This document shows positions 46,695 through 58,451 of a DNA stretch of 64,000 bases, piece by piece. Location of the stretch: the NCBI GenBank assembly GCA_024138025.1, contig JAMXBD010000393.1:558001-622000 (forward strand). Reading direction: 5' to 3'. The position numbers and the translations under genes are program-made. How positions within the stretch are numbered: the first letter of the stretch is position 1; every line of letters starts with the position of its first letter. The DNA is from Combretum micranthum (taxonomy: Eukaryota > Streptophyta > Magnoliopsida > Myrtales > Combretaceae). A model generated the notes under the pieces. The model ran no database searches, was not told where the DNA came from, and saw only the letters and a list, made by a program, of their open reading frames with translations.

Positions 46695-49600
46695 CTAATT
46701 GAAAGTAAAAGGTTTGACAAGTGAAGATGAAATTTGTTTTCGCGTATCCCCATCTTGAACTCCAAATCCATCCCCATGTTGGTAAAGCATGTGTGCGACC
46801 CGTGCCGAGTTGACACTAAGATCAACCAGTGGTCGTGTAGAAGGTGATGATTCATTAATATACCAATGGTTGATCTTCCTCCAGGAGTGTTCGATCAAGG
46901 CTTTCACATGCTTCCTTGCCGTTTCCTCGGAAACATTTGCTTCTCGCATGTGACATAGGACTGAGGAAGGAGCATCACCTCTATCTCGTTCTGCCTGTAT
47001 AAAGTAGTTATGTTTGCTCAGTATAAGAGGTTTATAATAGACAAAAATTTAATGGATTCAAATTTTGAATGGACTATAAGGGATTGTCCAGTAACTAAAC
47101 GTATTAGTGCATAAAAGTATTCATGTCTTAAGACTGTGTAATAGGATCTTAAGGTATCATATCAGCATCTTAATAAAATCTCCTCCCGAAGAACTTTATT
47201 ATCTTATCTGTAAGATTCTTTTACTTTTTTATTTTTTATGTTTTTGTGGGTCCTGTTTGCTTTACACAATACTCTTACTTTTATAATATAATAGTAAAAT
47301 ATTTTAGGGAAAAAAATCATTTTTTGGGCTCATCATTTACAAAGAATCTTGAAAGAAAAGTTGAAGAATCCATAAGAACCGCAAAAAGTAAGATATTTCA
47401 CCGAGAGACCTCAAATGTGGATACCTTAAGAGGGATTTTAGTAGTTGGATGAAACTATATACTCAAAAAAAGAAAGAACACTAACAAGGAGAAAGAATTC
47501 AGAAATGAGAATTATACCTCAGAAGTCCCAAGATCATTGCAAAGACGAATTATCATGGATGAATGGTAGACTAGATCTTTGTTCCTTTCAAACAAATTAA
47601 TTGTCTCCGTTGTCTCGTATTGCACAAAAGAGAGGAAGGCATGGAGCAAAATTAAAGGACCACCTGAAGATATCCATGCATTGTCCAAATATTCTTCCAA
47701 TGTAGGAATATAATTTTCATTGTCCCATTGTGCCTCCTTAAATAATGACTTACAAAATTCCGCCCACTGCAAAACACAAATATATGTTTGTTAGTTGGAC
47801 AACTATAAGATTACTTGGAAATATCAAAAAATTGAGCCAGGCATTTGTCCCCTACCAAACGAGCTAGTAAATCAAATGGTACAAACATGTAACATTGTTT
47901 TCACTTCCACTCATCATATTAAAATATCTATATTATTATATAAACACCACATCGATGATCTGCGTATTAAAATTAAACATTAAAAACTACTAAAAAATTA
48001 TAAACAGTTATGTTAGGATATACTGAAATGAAAATGTTGAAAGGAAAATACATATAAATACCGTATTTTCAATGGAAATGGATCCTCCTAATCTTGGTTA
48101 GCTACTTCTAGTTTTATTTAAACATACTATTAGTATCATGAGTCAAATGTTAGGGTTTTGCTGTCACAAATGTAGTTATGTAATTGACAAGTTAATAATA
48201 AGCACCCACCACTCTTCTTAAATGAGGAAGCATTTGAGTCCAATTTTTCCCTTTGGCCAAATCGTACGCATTTTGTCTAGTAATATCATCTAATGCTTGA
48301 AAACAAAGCTGCATGCACTTAGGAAGTTCCTTAATCTCCTGCGAATCCCACCTATTAAAAAAATATTTAAAATTTAAAATTATGTATAATCAGAACGATA
48401 TCTATCTATCTATCCATCCATGTATATGACGCAAGTATATATTGGTCGAGTTGAATTTGTTGCATAAATTGTATGAACATAAATTACAAACCTATCAATA
48501 GCTTTAGTGAAACAATTAAGCTCTTCCAGTGAGCCAAAGAGATCGTATACATCGTCAATGACCAATATCATGATAATGACTTTGGTGAGACATTTTCTCA
48601 AGCAGTGTGAATCGGGCTTCTGATCAAGGCCTAAGGCACATAGATAACTTTCCACCAGTCGATCTCTTGAAAACTCAAGCTTCTCTATAAGTCCCAAGTC
48701 CCTCCACCACCTAAAAATAATTTATAGACACAAATATATAAATGTTTATTAACAATTAATGATGAAACTTTAGCAGTTGTTGAAGAAATACTAAGAATTA
48801 ATCATATTCACTGATTAGAAGGATAATTAGAATCGTGGTCATTTGCTATTGAATTTGATGAAAAAAAATTAATGGGGGCAAGAGAATATAAAAAATTAAG
48901 AATTAATTAATTTTCTATGATTTGGATTGATTTCATATAGTAGGTCGAAATCTAAGAAATATATATATACATATTAATAGCAATACATTAATGGTATAAA
49001 TGTGAATTAATTTTAGAATGCTATGCATATAATACGTTATGTTGCATCCTTTGTACTAAGATTTATTCAAGAGCAACATGTCCATATGGATAAAGGAACA
49101 GATTATTGGTACTTACACATAAATGGTTTTACTTATTTTTCTTTTAAAAAAAAAAAACTATATTTGTAAGCTCCTATATTTCTTACATTTTCATTTTATT
49201 GATTTTTAAAATATATAAAAAAATAATAATATGGAGTCAAATAAGTTATTTTAGTTGTCCGGTGTATATGTATAGAATGAGAAGTACATATAACGCGATA
49301 CTAATGTTTTGAACTAAATAGTATATATTCATTCATATGACTTGTTGACTTTTCCTTGGCATTTATTTCATCTGTACCTGGATATGTCCCTCAGGTCCCT
49401 CTGATGTGAAGCCTGAACCACATTAAAATGGATCTTGGCAAGCTCGAGCAACACAATGAAAACGTTTTTGTCCTCATCGTCATTCTCGTACATTTTGATT
49501 TGCCATTTGACGTCAAACCATTCAACTCTCCAATGTTGTGGTAAATCAAGGGCATGGACCACTTTTTTGTGTAGGTATTCACTTAATTTTCCATCACAAA

Positions 49601-51865
49601 TAAGGCTTTCCTTCAAGCGTGAAATGGAAAATGCTTTGATTTCATTTAATGTGCTTTCACATTCCAAAGCCAAATGTGAAGCCTCCAACAACTCCAGCAG
49701 CCCTTTCACATCCGCATTTATTGTGCCATTGTTGAGTACTTCCTTAAATACATCTGAGGAAAATATTTGGAAATTTTTAACTATGATAATAATAGTATTA
49801 GAATTGGGTCATACCTTATTTATTATGTGTTAAAAAGATTTTAACTAGTAATATGGGTAAAAGAGTTGAAATTTTTTGCCTTAATAGGCCAAAACTGAGG
49901 TGAAACGTTCGCTTCGAACATTTCCCGTCCGAAGGTTTGCATATTTTGCTGATATGACATTATATTTATAAGTATTGTTGTAATTGAAAAAAAAAACGAA
50001 AGAAATGACCGAATATATTTTTTGCTTTTTAAAAATTATATGTACCTAGGAATGTAAAATGGATTGACATTGTAATTAAAAAACTGTATGGACCTGGAGA
50101 AATTTTATAGCCATATCGCCTAAGAAGCTTAAAACGAAGAGCAGAAATAGCAAGATCCTCCTTCTTCGTGATGGCATAACTATTGCTATTTTTTGTTGTA
50201 GATGCTACAACTTCCATGGCTTCCTGGATTTGTGTCTCGAACATATTTGCTAAACCTAGCTTTATAATGGTGTCCACCAACGTTAGTTTGGACTTCTCGG
50301 ACGTAGCTTGCATAAAAAGTTGCTTTACATCTTCGACAAGCATTTCAGCCCGATCGATATTATGTTTACCCTGCAAAATCGGCATTTTAAATTCATGCAT
50401 AGCACAACGGCCATAATAATAATAATAATGCTTATCACCCACCAAATTTTGCAGTGTATTCCTATTCATATGAGTTACGAAATACAGGGCCAAATTGAAA
50501 TCGTGAAATCGGTACTAACTTGGAATTTCGTCAATTATTTCATCTTTTTTTTTTGACAAAAAATCGATCAAAGGACTTTTTTTCAAATAAAAATAAATAA
50601 GTGTTAGGGTGCAAGTATGAGGTTGAAAAAATTCGACATGAAAAATATATGACTTTTATGAAGAGTTTATTATAGGAAAGATTCATTAACCTAATACTTT
50701 AAGGTTTTTTGTTATAGATGGTGTCAAACCCATTTGTGTATTTCTTTACAAATCCCATTTGAAGAATTTCTCCCCTTTTAAGGCTCCCTCTTCTCCAAAT
50801 AATAAGAATTTGTGGATGTGATATATAAAAAATGGGATTTTGACATTACACACCTAGCGTTGTTGTGATATCACTTTTTTTTCTATCATATCATGTGTGT
50901 TGAGGGTCTGTTTGATTGTTAATTTGTATTTTATCTGTATCTAATCTCTCTTCGTATCTTATCTATATTTTATCTGTTTTTCATCTATAAAGTCTGCTTA
51001 TAAATAAAAATATTTGTTTTTTTTTTTATCTATATTGATTTTTAACAAATAATATAATTAAAATAGATATCAAACACACACTAAACCAATAAACCTAACT
51101 ATTGAAAAATTGATAGTCTAAAAAGTATAACTTTTTCCCATTTCCAAATAATGAGTCCTAATCAAGAACAACACAATGATGTGAAGCCAAAGTGGATTGC
51201 TGTATATAAAAACGTAAATAAATGATTGCTTGGGGTGAAAAAAGTCTGCTTCACCTTTTCGAGTATTATTTGTGGCTATTTATTCCCAAAAAAAAGACGG
51301 AAAAAAAGAAAAAACGTATTATTTGTGGCTCAGTAATCTTATTATTGCCTGTTCATCTATATGTAGAAATTAGAATGGTCCGATGATTTTAACCACTACT
51401 TTGAAAGTTCTTCTACTACCTTTACAGGGTTAGAAAGCGACACGGCAATCAATTTCCATGTTTAGTATGTTGTCTTAGGATTTAACATTTCGGGTCAAAG
51501 CATAGTTGCGGAGGCGATATTTATGTTGCCACTATTGTTAACTGGTACATCCAATAAATTTGAAACGACACTATGCAAACTATCCAATTTTATAAGGAAG
51601 AAGAAAAAACAAAAGATAGAAGTAGATAAACCAGAATTAATTCTATTTCCCACATGACGAATAAATAAAAAAGGAAAAAAAAAAAGATAAAGTTTTGAGA
51701 ACAGAACAGTCCTATATAACTGCCGTACATTGCTAACATCTGGGAATGGAACCATATATATATGTGAAACTTGTGGGATTTAATCATAAGGTTATGCAAA
51801 AATAGCTGGTGGATGTTGATTGAAACAACTAAAAGCACATCGAAAGAACTTTATAAGTTCTGTAT

Positions 51866-51904
<39 letters not shown>

Positions 51905-52813
51905 CTGGTCAAACCTGCTACGTCTACAATTTAATATATTATGTTGAAGAAAATAGATTTCCCATGCAATCATGCAGACCCAATCCACCGAACATGAGTT
52001 TTTAAGACACGCTAGATAGGTAGAGCTTATTCGATTGTCAATAGATCCCTCATTATTATTATTATTATTTTTTTTTTTTTTTTTGGGCCGGCCACTGGAT
52101 TCCTTAAATCAACAGTTAATATTTTTTTTGGATTATTGGCAAGAGTGATATCCAAAAGGAAAAGAATATCCTGGAAGCAGTAGATATGGGGGGAAAAAAG
52201 AACATTTAAAATGAATAATAATGTATGTAATCTTTTTCCATTTACAATTGATTTTTGGTTCAACAAGCATTTTCGTTGTCAATTATAACTTATTTGTTGG
52301 GTTAGCAATTTTGTTTTCGGTGAGTGTAATGGGAGAGGAGATATGAACCAAATGTATCGTATTGGAAGATTAGGGTTCGTACTAATAGATATAAGAGCTT
52401 GACAAAACATACTATTTAACTAATTAATTATTCTTGGGCCAAAAAAAAAAAAACTAATTAATTATTCTTCAATACAAGAAAATGTGCTGTTTATATAACT
52501 TTTGATTTATTTTTCCTATTATTAGACTTTATTTGATAGAAGAAAGTAAGTACCAGAGAAGGAAGCAAAGTGAATTCAGTTAAACTGCATTGAAGTGCAG
52601 GGGGGGGGGGGAAAGACCAATTTGAAGAGTTGTATGAAGTATTTAGAAGAAGAATCTCACGTTGTTTTCATTGTCCAGAGACTGTAGGAAATCATATTTC
52701 CAAATATTAGGCTTGTAATTGGCAGATCTTCTTCCATGGATCGTATCTTCAGTTTCAGTATTGCTGTGACCAGCCTGCATTACCATGAAAGTGGGTTCAT
52801 TGGTACGAGCCAT
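46695..52813 (-). CDS. Terpene synthase, TPS-b type, alpha-farnesene synthase-like
   Basis: Seven exons: 52813-52661, 50370-50094, 49753-49378, 48710-48492, 48351-48210, 47766-47518, 46994-46695 (1,716 bases, 571 codons). All introns are GT..AG and phases agree. Motifs: RRX8W at 28-38 ([11 protein letters not shown]), RDR at 284-286, DDVYD at 321-325 (magnesium-diphosphate binding) and NDLGTSEAE at 466-474 (second metal site). The DDVYD lies in the alpha-helical class I domain (about 245-515); the N-terminal domain spans about 30-215. The family ionises a prenyl diphosphate and guides the carbocation. Overall wording ([35 protein letters not shown]) is closest to alpha-farnesene synthases, which use farnesyl diphosphate. 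The short N-terminus lacks an obvious plastid signal, suggesting a cytosolic sesquiterpene enzyme. Product is inferred; (E)-beta-ocimene or a related product is possible. The exon 5 end was set at 48210 to keep the conserved Val-Trp join. Confidence 0.92.
50904..51080. mobile_element. PIF/Harbinger-like MITE, diverged copy 3
   Basis: Starts GGGTCTGTTTGATT and ends near ATCAAACACACAC before TAA. The interior shares TATCTGTATCT and AACAAATAATATAATT-type words with the copies at 7445 and 11809, in opposite orientation. It is more diverged than those two. Confidence 0.5.
51263..51330. repeat. Micro-insertion with 15-base direct repeats
   Basis: GTATTATTTGTGGCT occurs at 51263-51277 and 51316-51330, perfectly repeated around 38 A-rich bases (ATTTATTCCC then A-runs). 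Confidence 0.6.
52418..52469. repeat. Poly(A) micro-insertion with 18-base target repeat
   Basis: AACTAATTAATTATTCTT occurs at 52418-52435 and again at 52452-52469, flanking GGGCC followed by a pure A run. This is the footprint of a LINE-type insertion reduced to a few bases plus its tail. Confidence 0.7.
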
Positions 52814-52910
52814 GTGGTCTGTTTTAGGGTTTATCTTTGCAAAAGAAACGTATAGAGCTATATGGCAAAAGGATGTTTTATTTTTGTGCGATGCTTATTG
52901 TTAGATATAG

Positions 52911-52920
52911 CTTTATATAG
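52911..52920 (-). promoter_or_regulatory. TATA box of the terpene synthase
   Basis: CTATATAAAG on the minus strand, about 100 bases before the ATG at 52813. A start of transcription near 52885 would give a 5'UTR of about 70 bases. No competing TATA motif with better spacing is seen. Confidence 0.6.
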
Positions 52921-53185
52921 ACTGAGAATGCCACTACATGACGAAACTCTTATGTGGACCCCATACACTTAATGTGATCCTTTAATCGTCCCCACATAAT
53001 ATCTTTTCGGAAATCAATGAAATTACTATTTACTGGTTTGAGTTTTCAGTGCCTTATTGGAATAAGATTTCGGTATTATTGCACCAATTATGAAAATGAA
53101 AGTATCATCGCATGTAATATATAGAAATATAGGACATGACAGCATTCACTTAGAAATGAAAATTGAAAACACACATAATGTGTTT

Positions 53186-55552
53186 TTATATCATATTTTA
53201 CTAAAATTAGTTCTTAACTACTAAAAATTGACATGTTGTTCATACTTGATATATCATTGTTAGAAAGCGTAAAAGAGTTAAGATAAGCAACATGATTTAT
53301 AGATCAAAATAGTAGATTATTGTAATAATATATATTAATTGATTTTCCTAAATAAAATAAGAATGATATGAAAAGAGTAAAAAGGACACAAAAACTCTTT
53401 TTACCTTGCAATTAAATAATATTGATAATATAGGGAATCAAGTTTAACATTCAAGAATGAAAAGGTGCATATCTAAACTTTATAACCCTAAGAAATCAAT
53501 ACTTGGTATAAGATACTAACTTGTCATATTTTCAGCTTTTGTTGATTATTGCTACACAGTCAGGATTATCAAAATGATTTTAAAGAAATATAATTAATGT
53601 CCATCAAAAACATGCAATAATTTAGCGTACAACTATATGTCACGTCGACGTCCAACAATCGTGTTATTATTCTCTTTTTCTTTCTTCTATGTGGATAATA
53701 TTCTCTCACGAACACCTCATGCGATCTCAAATACAATTATTGTCAATAAGTAATAGCTTATTAGTAAACTTTCGTTAATATAATCTACTTCATAAACTGC
53801 TTTTCGAGGAGCATTTAGATTTCTAAAAAGTTATAGAGAAAAGAAAAAACAAACATAAAAAACCATGTCAATCAATAATACACATATATCACCATATCAT
53901 TAATGTATCAATTATTATTATTTGGGAAAATTACATCGATCACTCTCGTATACTTTTGAAAAAATATGGACACCTCATTTTTTAAAAATACTACAATTTC
54001 ATCTCCTCTTTTTTTGGTAGCTTCCACAATACTTAATAAAATAACATATATGAAGAATTATATTCACCACCCCAGTAAACTTTTGAAAAAAATGCAAAAA
54101 CCCACTTTTTGAAAATACTACAAATTTTCCCTGAATTTGTGTAGATCCCACAATACTTAATAAAATAACATATAATGTGAAAGTATTATCTCATATGAAC
54201 AAAATAAAATATTTATGAATTTTCATAATTTTGAATTTAATTAAAAAGTATGGAAATATTAAAAAATAAAAGACAACTTATTAAAATGTATTTAAAAAAA
54301 AAAATCCAAGTATAACTAAACCAACAAAAAATGTATGTATGTCGTTCTTGACTTGAAACCGAGATCAATGGAGGAATCGAGTGAATTCTATTTTTAGAAT
54401 AAACAATTTATGTTACTTTTCTTTGCATTCTATTCAAATTCAATAAAGATTAATAAACATATATATATACGTCTATATTTTATATATTAATAATAGATTC
54501 TAAGGTTTAATGTATACAAAATTTTTTAAGGCGAATGATTCGTGTTGTTTTTATTTTTTATGTTGATTTTTTCCAATAAGTTGTGAAAATGAAAAAATCA
54601 AACAAAAAGAGAGAGAAGAAGAAGAACAACAACAACCACTACCATCTTGAGAGTTTTTTTTTTTTTTTAAGTAGTAAAACATTATTGTTTTTTTTTATCT
54701 ATATATTTGGCTTATGCATGTTGTAATTTAGTTTTTTGTTTTTATATATTAATAGTCATATTATTTTACTATCTTAATTTTGCATTGATAAATTTAAAAT
54801 AGTATGAAAATTGATAAATAAATATTTTATTGACATTTAATAAAGTCTTGTGGGGTTTACATAAAAACAAGGGGGATAACATAGAATTTTTAAAAAGTGT
54901 GGTATCTGAATTTTCTCAAAATTTTATAAGAATGGTCGTTGTAATTTTTCCTTATTATATTTTTCCTAAAGTCACAATGTTATGCCTTCAGTGATTCAAA
55001 TCCTGATAGCTCCTAGAGAAGAGACATCATATTTGAAGTAGCCCTTTATTTGGCAAGAAAATAAATTAGGAATAAAAGAATATGGAGGGAAATAACTATG
55101 AGAGTATTGATGTCTTCATGTGTTTGGGTGATGGAAAGAACAAAAATGAAAGAATATTAATTATTATGAATGAGAATATAATATAATATAATGTTAAATT
55201 ACTTATATGATCTTAAAAATAATGATATTTATAAAACCAATGAGTTTTTATATTACTCTTTTTCACTTATATTATTACATCATTACACATATATATTACA
55301 TGTGTACAAAATTTTTTATACATTATTGTGCCAAGACATAAATTTAAATTTTACATAATTTACTACATTATCGGACACTTCAAGAACAAAAAAAAAAAAT
55401 TGAAGAAAACAACTACTAACAACGTAGAAAGGAGAGTTGCTTTTTTGGGGGATTTTTGAACTTTTTTACTTAGTAGAAAGTATATACCGGTACTTGGCTG
55501 AAAGTTTTTTTTTTTTCCTTAAGGAATAAAATTAACATGAACTCATGGAATT
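53186..55552. repeat. Tandem duplication upstream of the terpene synthase, copy 1
   Basis: Matches 55553-57800 in order. Shared blocks: CATTGTTAGAAAG, GATCAAAATAGTAG, TCGACGTCCAACAATCGTGTT, TTTTCGAGGAGCATTTAGAT, TGATAGCTCCTAG, CATCATATTTGAAGTA and GAATATGGAGGGAA. This copy is interrupted by the MULE at 53924-54951. No coding potential. Confidence 0.75.
53924..54951. mobile_element. Long-TIR MULE, noncoding
   Basis: 1,028 bases with long imperfect inverted ends: GGGAAAATTACATCGATCAC at the left, and on the opposite strand GGAAAAATTACAACGACCAT at the right. Similarity continues for over 100 bases through CCACA..ACTTAATAAAATAACAT-like sequence. Flanking 9-base repeats are TTATTATTT (53915-53923) and TTATTATAT (54952-54960). 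The duplicate region (near 56390) lacks it. No transposase. Confidence 0.8.
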
Positions 55553-56935
55553 TTATGTCATATTTTGCTAAAATAGTTCTTAAACACCTGAAAATTGCAT
55601 GTTATTGTTGCTTGAAGTACACCATTGTTAGAAAGAAGTAAAAGAGTTAAGGTAAACGGTATGATTTACAGATCAAAATAGTAGGATAATTTTAATAATA
55701 TATATTAATAGATTTTCTTAATTAAAATAGTATAAAGAACGATATGATATAAGTAAAAAAGACACTAAACCCTTTACTAGTACTTAAATAATATTGACAA
55801 TACATAGAATCTAGTTTGATATTCAAGAATGAAAAAATGCATTTCAATTTCTATAACCCTAAGAAATCAATACCTAACAATCATCCTAAACTTGAATCAT
55901 TAAAATAGTTAATATTTTAATTATTATATTTATTTTAAATTAAATGATTGATTAGATGGTCTCGTCGGTAAGACAATAAAAGCTTCACTAATTTTTCATA
56001 TTTTCAGCTTTTGTTTATTATTGGTATAAAAGCTGAAAGTAGGGTCAAGATTATCAACATGATTTTAAAAAGAAATACCATGAACATCCAATAATTTAGC
56101 GTACAACCATATCTCATGTCGACGTCCAACAATCGTGTTGTTATTCTCCTTTTCTTTCTTCTATGATGATAACATTCATTCTCATGAAGACCTCTTACAA
56201 TCTCAATTACGAGAAGCGTCAATAAGCCATAGCTTATTAATAAAATTTTTGTTAATATCATCTACTTCGTAAACTGCTTTTCGAGGAGCATTTAGATTTC
56301 TAAAATGTTTTAGAGAGGAAATAAAATAACCTTAAAAGCCATATCAATCAATATACATATATCACCGTATCGTGAAGTGAATGTTTCTATTATTATTATT
56401 TCTTCTTTCCTGAAGTCACGAAATGCTGATAGCTCCTAGGAAGAGGCATCATATTTGAAGTAAAATAAGCACTTTATTTGACAAAAGATAATAAATTAGG
56501 AATGAAAGAATATGGAGGGAAGGCTTATAAGAGTATTGATACCTTTATTTGTTTGGATAATAGAAAGAACAAAAAACAGAAGGAATACTAATTATTAGGA
56601 AAAAGAAAATATAATATAATAATATTAAATTACTATATGATGTTAAAAAATAATGATATTTATAAAACAAATGAGTTTTTATATTGCTCTATTTCACATA
56701 TATTATTGTATCTATTACACACATATATACATGCATATAATTTTTTTTTTATATTACTGCGTCAAAACATATTATTAAATTTTACATAATCTACTACATT
56801 GTTAGACAATTTAATAACCCAAAAAAAAAAAAAAAAAAGACAGACGAAGAAAACAATAACTATCTGGGTAGGAATTAGAGTTACTTTCTTTTGGGGACTT
56901 TTGAACTTTTTTACTAAGTATCAGTACTTGATTAT

Positions 56936-57735
56936 GGGAGGACACAGTTCGGTTAACCGATCATAACCCTTTTTTTAAACCGAACCAAATTAATTGGTAT
57001 TCAGATTTTTTAAACTAAAACTGGTCCATCATTAATGGTTAACAATCTTGACAGTTAGTCACTTTTATTATTTTACTTATTTAGTTTTCGGTTTTTATCC
57101 ATTCAATGTAATGATTTACTAAAAGTTGTAATTAATCATATTTTAAGTTATAACTATAAAAGTTTGGCAAAAAAAAAAAAAAGTTATAACTATAAAAGAA
57201 TTAAACTAGTTTGTTCCATAATTATATTCAGAAATTGGAATTTAGCAAGTCAAATACATAATAACATTCAAAAGTTGCAAATCAACAAATCAAATAACAA
57301 CAAAACCAATAACTTAAGAACATAGGGTCTAAAATACAATATCAACATTACACAAATTAAACTTTGTGTCTGCTACATATTCCAAATTACAACACAACAA
57401 AAAATTGTTTAACACTTTCTTGTTCATAAATGTTCCAATTAATACATGTCTCAAAAATTATTCAATAATCTAAAGTTGACCACTTTTTTGTGTTTTTTTA
57501 AATTGCATAAAGTTCTCAAATATTAATTATATTTATATGTTACATATATATATATATATATATTAGTTGATTAACTGAAATCATCAATTTTTGTTGATTA
57601 TAAACTAAAAAAATAATCCAAAAAATAAAAAAATTAAAACTTTAACCCTAAATCGAAACTGATGGACTAATTAACCATATTTTTCATATTGGTTTTTTTG
57701 TTTTCAATTTCTTCAGTTTTTTTGGCAAATCTCTA
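56936..57735. mobile_element. Unclassified DNA element private to copy 2
   Basis: TACTTGA flanks the segment on both sides (about 56925 and 57736), and copy 1 has a single uninterrupted site (GTACTTGGCTGAAAG). Ends contain GTTCGGTTAACCG and, opposite, GCCAAAAAAACTGAAG, like plant MULE or hAT-related 'GGTTCGGTT' repeats. Noncoding. A micro-insertion lies within it. Confidence 0.55.
57145..57198. repeat. Poly(A) micro-insertion with 18-base target repeat
   Basis: AAGTTATAACTATAAAAG occurs at 57145-57162 and 57181-57198, perfect copies around TTTGGC plus 12 A. Its structure parallels 52418-52469. Confidence 0.7.
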
Positions 57736-57800
57736 TACTTGACAAAAAGTTTAAAAAATAAAAAATAAAAGAAGAATAAAATCAACTTGAACTCGTGGAA

Positions 57801-58451
57801 TTTTCTTATCTAATAAATGTAAACTAGAAATCTAGGAGAAGTCATGGTGATTTAAAGAACACCAAAACAACTCTGAAAAAGTGAGTATATAATTGTAATT
57901 ATACACTTTTCCATCTTTTTCTTCTCATTCTCTCTTTCTCTGGGGAGCTAAATTTAGTGGGATCTCAAGAAAACATATACCTCTATTTTCCTTTTTCTTG
58001 TAATTTTTTTTAACAAATAGAGGGATACAGTTCAATACTATTAATTCCTTCCCTCTTCATTCATTCCATCCACATTACCCAAACTCATGCCAAACAAAGT
58101 GAAAATGTCTTATCTTTTCTTTCATATGCATTTTTCAAAACATTATTGATTTGAATTTCTAGTAGAACTCATTGCATAATTCTATATTGATTGATAGACA
58201 TAATAAAAGGGTCCTATTGTGCCACTCATGTGTTTAATTTTTTGTGCTTTTTGTGTTGCGTGCTTTCATGTGTGATGAGCCTATTTCTAGTTACATGCTT
58301 GGCATGTCGTGCTTCATATACAATTTTCTCACATGCCGTGTCACACCCAACTCATTTATTCATAGGTTATGCCTCATGTCTCTTTTTACCTTTGAATGCA
58401 TGGGTTTGGTTTGTCATGGTATGTACAATATTTTTCATGTGTTCTATTTTG
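57801..58451. other. Intergenic, no supported gene
   Basis: A CT-rich stretch lies at 57905-57945. A 110-codon plus-strand ORF (58191-58523), Cys- and Phe-rich and hydrophobic, runs into the foldback element. It has no recognisable motif and is probably chance. Confidence 0.45.

Larger units (their letters stand above)
50371..52660 (-). other. Intron 1 of the terpene synthase, enlarged by insertions
   Basis: 2,290 bases, far longer than the other five introns (340, 667, 140, 443 and 523). Donor AAC|GTGAG, acceptor TTTTGCAG|GGT. It contains a diverged PIF-like MITE (50904-51080), a poly(A) micro-insertion (51278-51315), a T tract of over 30 bases near 51870-51904, a second T tract at 52070-52084 and another micro-insertion (52436-52451). 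Short ORFs inside are not genes. Confidence 0.8.
55553..57800. repeat. Tandem duplication, copy 2
   Basis: Second copy of the 53186 unit. The unit boundary is marked by GAACTCATGGAATTTT (55538) and GAACTCGTGGAATTTT (57789), where a third unit appears to begin and break off. It is interrupted by its own insertion near 56936-57735, absent from copy 1. Confidence 0.7.

Noticed and set aside
49435..49833. 132-codon plus-strand ORF
   Set aside because: Antisense shadow of terpene synthase exon 3.
46695..52813. A terpene biosynthetic gene cluster
   Set aside because: Only one synthase is present; no cytochrome P450, prenyltransferase or acyltransferase is visible within the window.
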